Positions 62,630 through 64,000 of a stretch of 64,000 nt of DNA are shown here, piece after piece (within the stretch, counting starts at the first letter, position 1; each line of letters starts with the position of its first letter). The translations under genes and the position numbers were made by a program. The DNA is taken from the NCBI RefSeq assembly GCF_025717005.1, contig NZ_JAOVZU010000002.1:95470-159469 (forward strand). Direction: 5' to 3'. This DNA is from Actinotalea endophytica (GTDB taxonomy: Bacteria; Actinomycetota; Actinomycetes; Actinomycetales; Cellulomonadaceae). Under the pieces are notes generated by a model. That model was not told where the DNA came from. It ran no database searches and saw nothing but the letters and a program-made list of their open reading frames with translations.

Positions 62630-63066
62630 GAGACACGCAGCTCGGCCACGCCGCCCTGCAGGTGTGCCCGGACCGCGTCGGCGAACGCGGCCGCGTCCTC
62701 GGCCGCCCGGTCCGCCCGTGCGTGGTCGACACCGCCGCGGCCGGTCTCGATGGACGCTCGCACCGGCGCCGCGGCCGCGAAGTGCGCGCACCACCCGGCG
62801 AGCTCGGGCGCCGCCGCAGCGACGAGCTCCCAGACCGCACGGGGAGCCCGGCGCCGAGTCGGGTTCACGGTGAGCACCGCTGCCCCGGCTCGCAGGGCCG
62901 CGAGGTGCGCGTGGACGAACCGCTCGTCAGGATCGCTCGCCAGGTCGGCCGCCACGAGCTCGGCATCGCTGCGCTCGAGCAGCGCCTCCGCCGCCTTCGC
63001 GAGCCGCCCCGCGCGATCGGGCGGGCTCCCGTCGCCGCGTGCTCCTCCCGCCGGTGCAGTACGCAT
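62626..63066 (-). CDS. HEPN-domain protein of the SAV_6107 type
   Basis: 146 residues, all helical, Ala-rich, with RAGRLAKAAEALLERSDAELV and DERFVHAHLAALRAGAAVL. This matches the SAV_6107-like HEPN family that often precedes dinB in actinobacteria. No RNase RxxxxH motif could be placed with confidence. ATG at 63066 with GGGAGG 5 nt upstream. Two in-frame ATGs farther up (63081, 63111) have no such site. First gene of the SOS unit, function unknown. Confidence 0.8.
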   Translation of the reverse strand: MRTAPAGGARGDGSPPDRAGRLAKAAEALLERSDAELVAADLASDPDERFVHAHLAALRAGAAVLTVNPTRRRAPRAVWELVAAAAPELAGWCAHFAAAAPVRASIETGRGGVDHARADRAAEDAAAFADAVRAHLQGGVAELRVS

Positions 63067-63086
63067 GACACCTCCCGGCATCAGTC

Positions 63087-63102
63087 TCGAACATCTGTTC
63101 GA
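63087..63102. promoter_or_regulatory. Perfect LexA (SOS) box
   Basis: TCGAACATCTGTTCGA is a perfect match to the actinobacterial/Gram-positive SOS consensus TCGAAC-N4-GTTCGA. It lies 21 nt before the HEPN-dinB start and 26 nt before the GTG of the divergent methyltransferase-like gene. It can control both. Confidence 0.92.
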
Positions 63103-63115
63103 GCCCGTCAAGCCC

Positions 63116-63121
63116 TACGGT
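63116..63121 (+). promoter_or_regulatory. -10 box of leaderless promoter for the methyltransferase-like gene
   Basis: TACGGT ends 6 nt before the GTG at 63128, so the transcript appears leaderless. The SOS box overlaps the expected -35 region. Confidence 0.45.
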
Positions 63122-63127
63122 GGCTCG

Positions 63128-64000
63128 GTGGCCAGTCGCGCGAGGAGCCGGGACGCCGACCTGCCGCACGGGCCGGTGAGCATCGCCACGGGCACCGCCG
63201 AGCTCGTCGCCGCACCGGAACGTCCCGCGCTCGTCACGCTCATGGTCAACGGCGTGCCCAGCTCGTGCCTCGACCTCGAGCACGCCGAGCACCTCGAGTT
63301 CGAGTACCACCAGCAGATGGCAGCGGTGATCGACGGCCTGCCGCCGGGACCGCTCGCGGCAGTGCACCTGGGAGCCGGTGCGTGCTCGCTGCCCCGATGG
63401 CTCGACGCAGTGCGCCCGGGCTCGCGTCAGCTCGCGGTCGACGTCGACGCGGTGCTCGTCGAGCGGGTGCGCCAGTGGTTCGACCTGCCGCGCTCGCCCC
63501 GGCTGAGGCTGCGTGCGGCCGACGCCCGCGAAGCACTGACGACGCTGCGCGACCAGAGTGCGGACGTCGTGGTGCGGGACGTGTTCGCGGGCGACACCAC
63601 GCCGGCCGACCTGGTGACCAGGGAGGTCGCGAACGAGGTGCGTCGGGTGCTCCGCCCGTCCGGGCTGTACCTGGTGAACTGCGCCGACCGGCCCCCGCTG
63701 ACGACCGCGCGGGCAGAGGTCGCGACCCTCGCGGCGGAGCTCGGCGCGGTGCTGGTCGTCGCCGAACCCGCCGTCCTGCGCGGACGGCGGTACGCCAACG
63801 TCGTCCTCGTCGCAGGCGGCGGTACGTCCATGATCGACCTGGCCGGGCTCGGCCGCCGGCTCCGCGCGCTCGCGGTGCCGGCGAGGCTGCTCGACCCGGA
63901 CGAGGCTGCCGACTTCTCGCGCTCGGCGCGCCCCCTCACGGACGCAGGCGTGCGGCGGGGGGGGGCGCCCGGGGGGGGGGGCCCCCCCGGGGGGGGGGGG
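63128..64000 (+). CDS. Spermidine synthase-like / SAM-dependent methyltransferase, 3' end lost
   Basis: About 275 credible residues of a Rossmann methyltransferase fold: VSIATGTAELVAAPERPAL, LVNGVPSSCLDLEHAEHLEF-like regions, motif I AAVHLGAGACSLPRWL, ADAREAL, DVVVRDVFAGD and VRRVLRPSGLYLVNCADRP. It resembles the short spermidine-synthase-related proteins of actinobacteria, which lack the transporter half. GTG at 63128 is preferred over an ATG at 63065 because of the -10 box. The reading frame beyond ~63950 enters G/C homopolymers and is not trusted. Confidence 0.8.
   Translation, partial: MASRARSRDADLPHGPVSIATGTAELVAAPERPALVTLMVNGVPSSCLDLEHAEHLEFEYHQQMAAVIDGLPPGPLAAVHLGAGACSLPRWLDAVRPGSRQLAVDVDAVLVERVRQWFDLPRSPRLRLRAADAREALTTLRDQSADVVVRDVFAGDTTPADLVTREVANEVRRVLRPSGLYLVNCADRPPLTTARAEVATLAAELGAVLVVAEPAVLRGRRYANVVLVAGGGTSMIDLAGLGRRLRALAVPARLLDPDEAADFSRSARPLTDAGVRRGGAPGGGGPPGGGG
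63955..64000. other. G/C homopolymer tail, probable assembly artefact
   Basis: The last ~46 bases consist almost only of runs of G and C, up to 12 long, unlike any other place in the window. They extend the methyltransferase frame with Gly/Pro. This looks like a contig-end error rather than real sequence. Confidence 0.8.

Noticed and set aside
63065..63127. Earlier ATG start for the methyltransferase-like gene
   Set aside because: It would place the SOS box and the -10 box inside the coding region and lacks a ribosome site; GTG 63128 is better.

Overview
The window is about 64 kb of very GC-rich DNA carrying a dense set of conserved housekeeping genes. Gene order (argCJBDFRGH; hisD-hisC-hisB-hisH-priA; infC-rpmI-rplT; mraZ to divIVA), an IdeR/DtxR-type iron box, an actinobacterial SOS box and Wag31-type DivIVA point to a high-GC actinobacterium. 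The overall impression is Micrococcales, probably Cellulomonadaceae; that rank is inference. No rRNA, tRNA, CRISPR, IS or prophage genes were seen. The last ~50 bases are G/C homopolymers and look like a damaged contig end.

Layout. (1) 1-9.7 kb, minus strand: arginine biosynthesis argC-J-B-D-F-R-G-H, then a P-loop kinase and a 3-methyladenine DNA glycosylase. Nearly all are joined by 4-bp start/stop overlaps, and an ArgR-like operator covers the argC promoter. (2) 9.8-12.2 kb, plus: a quinone oxidoreductase and an orphan TrpB2-type tryptophan synthase. (3) 12.2-17.5 kb, minus: a membrane-anchored beta-propeller protein and pheS-pheT. (4) 17.8-20.6 kb, plus: feoA-feoB-NifU-like under a DtxR-type box. 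(5) 20.5-24.2 kb: thpR, a PspC-domain protein, and infC-rpmI-rplT-TrmH. (6) 24.4-26.4 kb, plus: DUF1844 protein, a coiled-coil membrane protein and a secreted serine protease. (7) 26.4-32.7 kb, minus: histidine operon with three non-his passengers. (8) 32.8-38.9 kb, minus: flavin-fold oxidase, dnaE, rluD, lspA and a DksA/TraR protein. (9) 39.0-56.2 kb, minus: the complete division and cell-wall chain mraZ-rsmH-ftsL-ftsI-murE*-mraY-murD-ftsW-murG-murC-ftsQ-ftsZ-pgeF-sepF-yggT-divIVA. (10) 56.6-61.0 kb, plus: MoxR ATPase, DUF58 protein and transglutaminase, divergent from mraZ. (11) 61-64 kb: DUF3040 protein, dinB and a HEPN protein, divergent from a spermidine-synthase-like methyltransferase across a perfect SOS box.

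Most notable is the murE gene. It encodes a complete MurE followed in frame by a degenerate copy of the MurF C-terminal domain, and no intact murF lies between murE and mraY as is usual. Other points are MraZ-like box clusters on both sides of the mraZ/moxR divergent region, a recurring leaderless-promoter pattern (TANNNT, 6-7 nt, then ATG/GTG) at eight genes, probable non-canonical starts for infC (ATC) and yggT (CTG), and a long Ala/Pro/Lys repeat tail on IF3.
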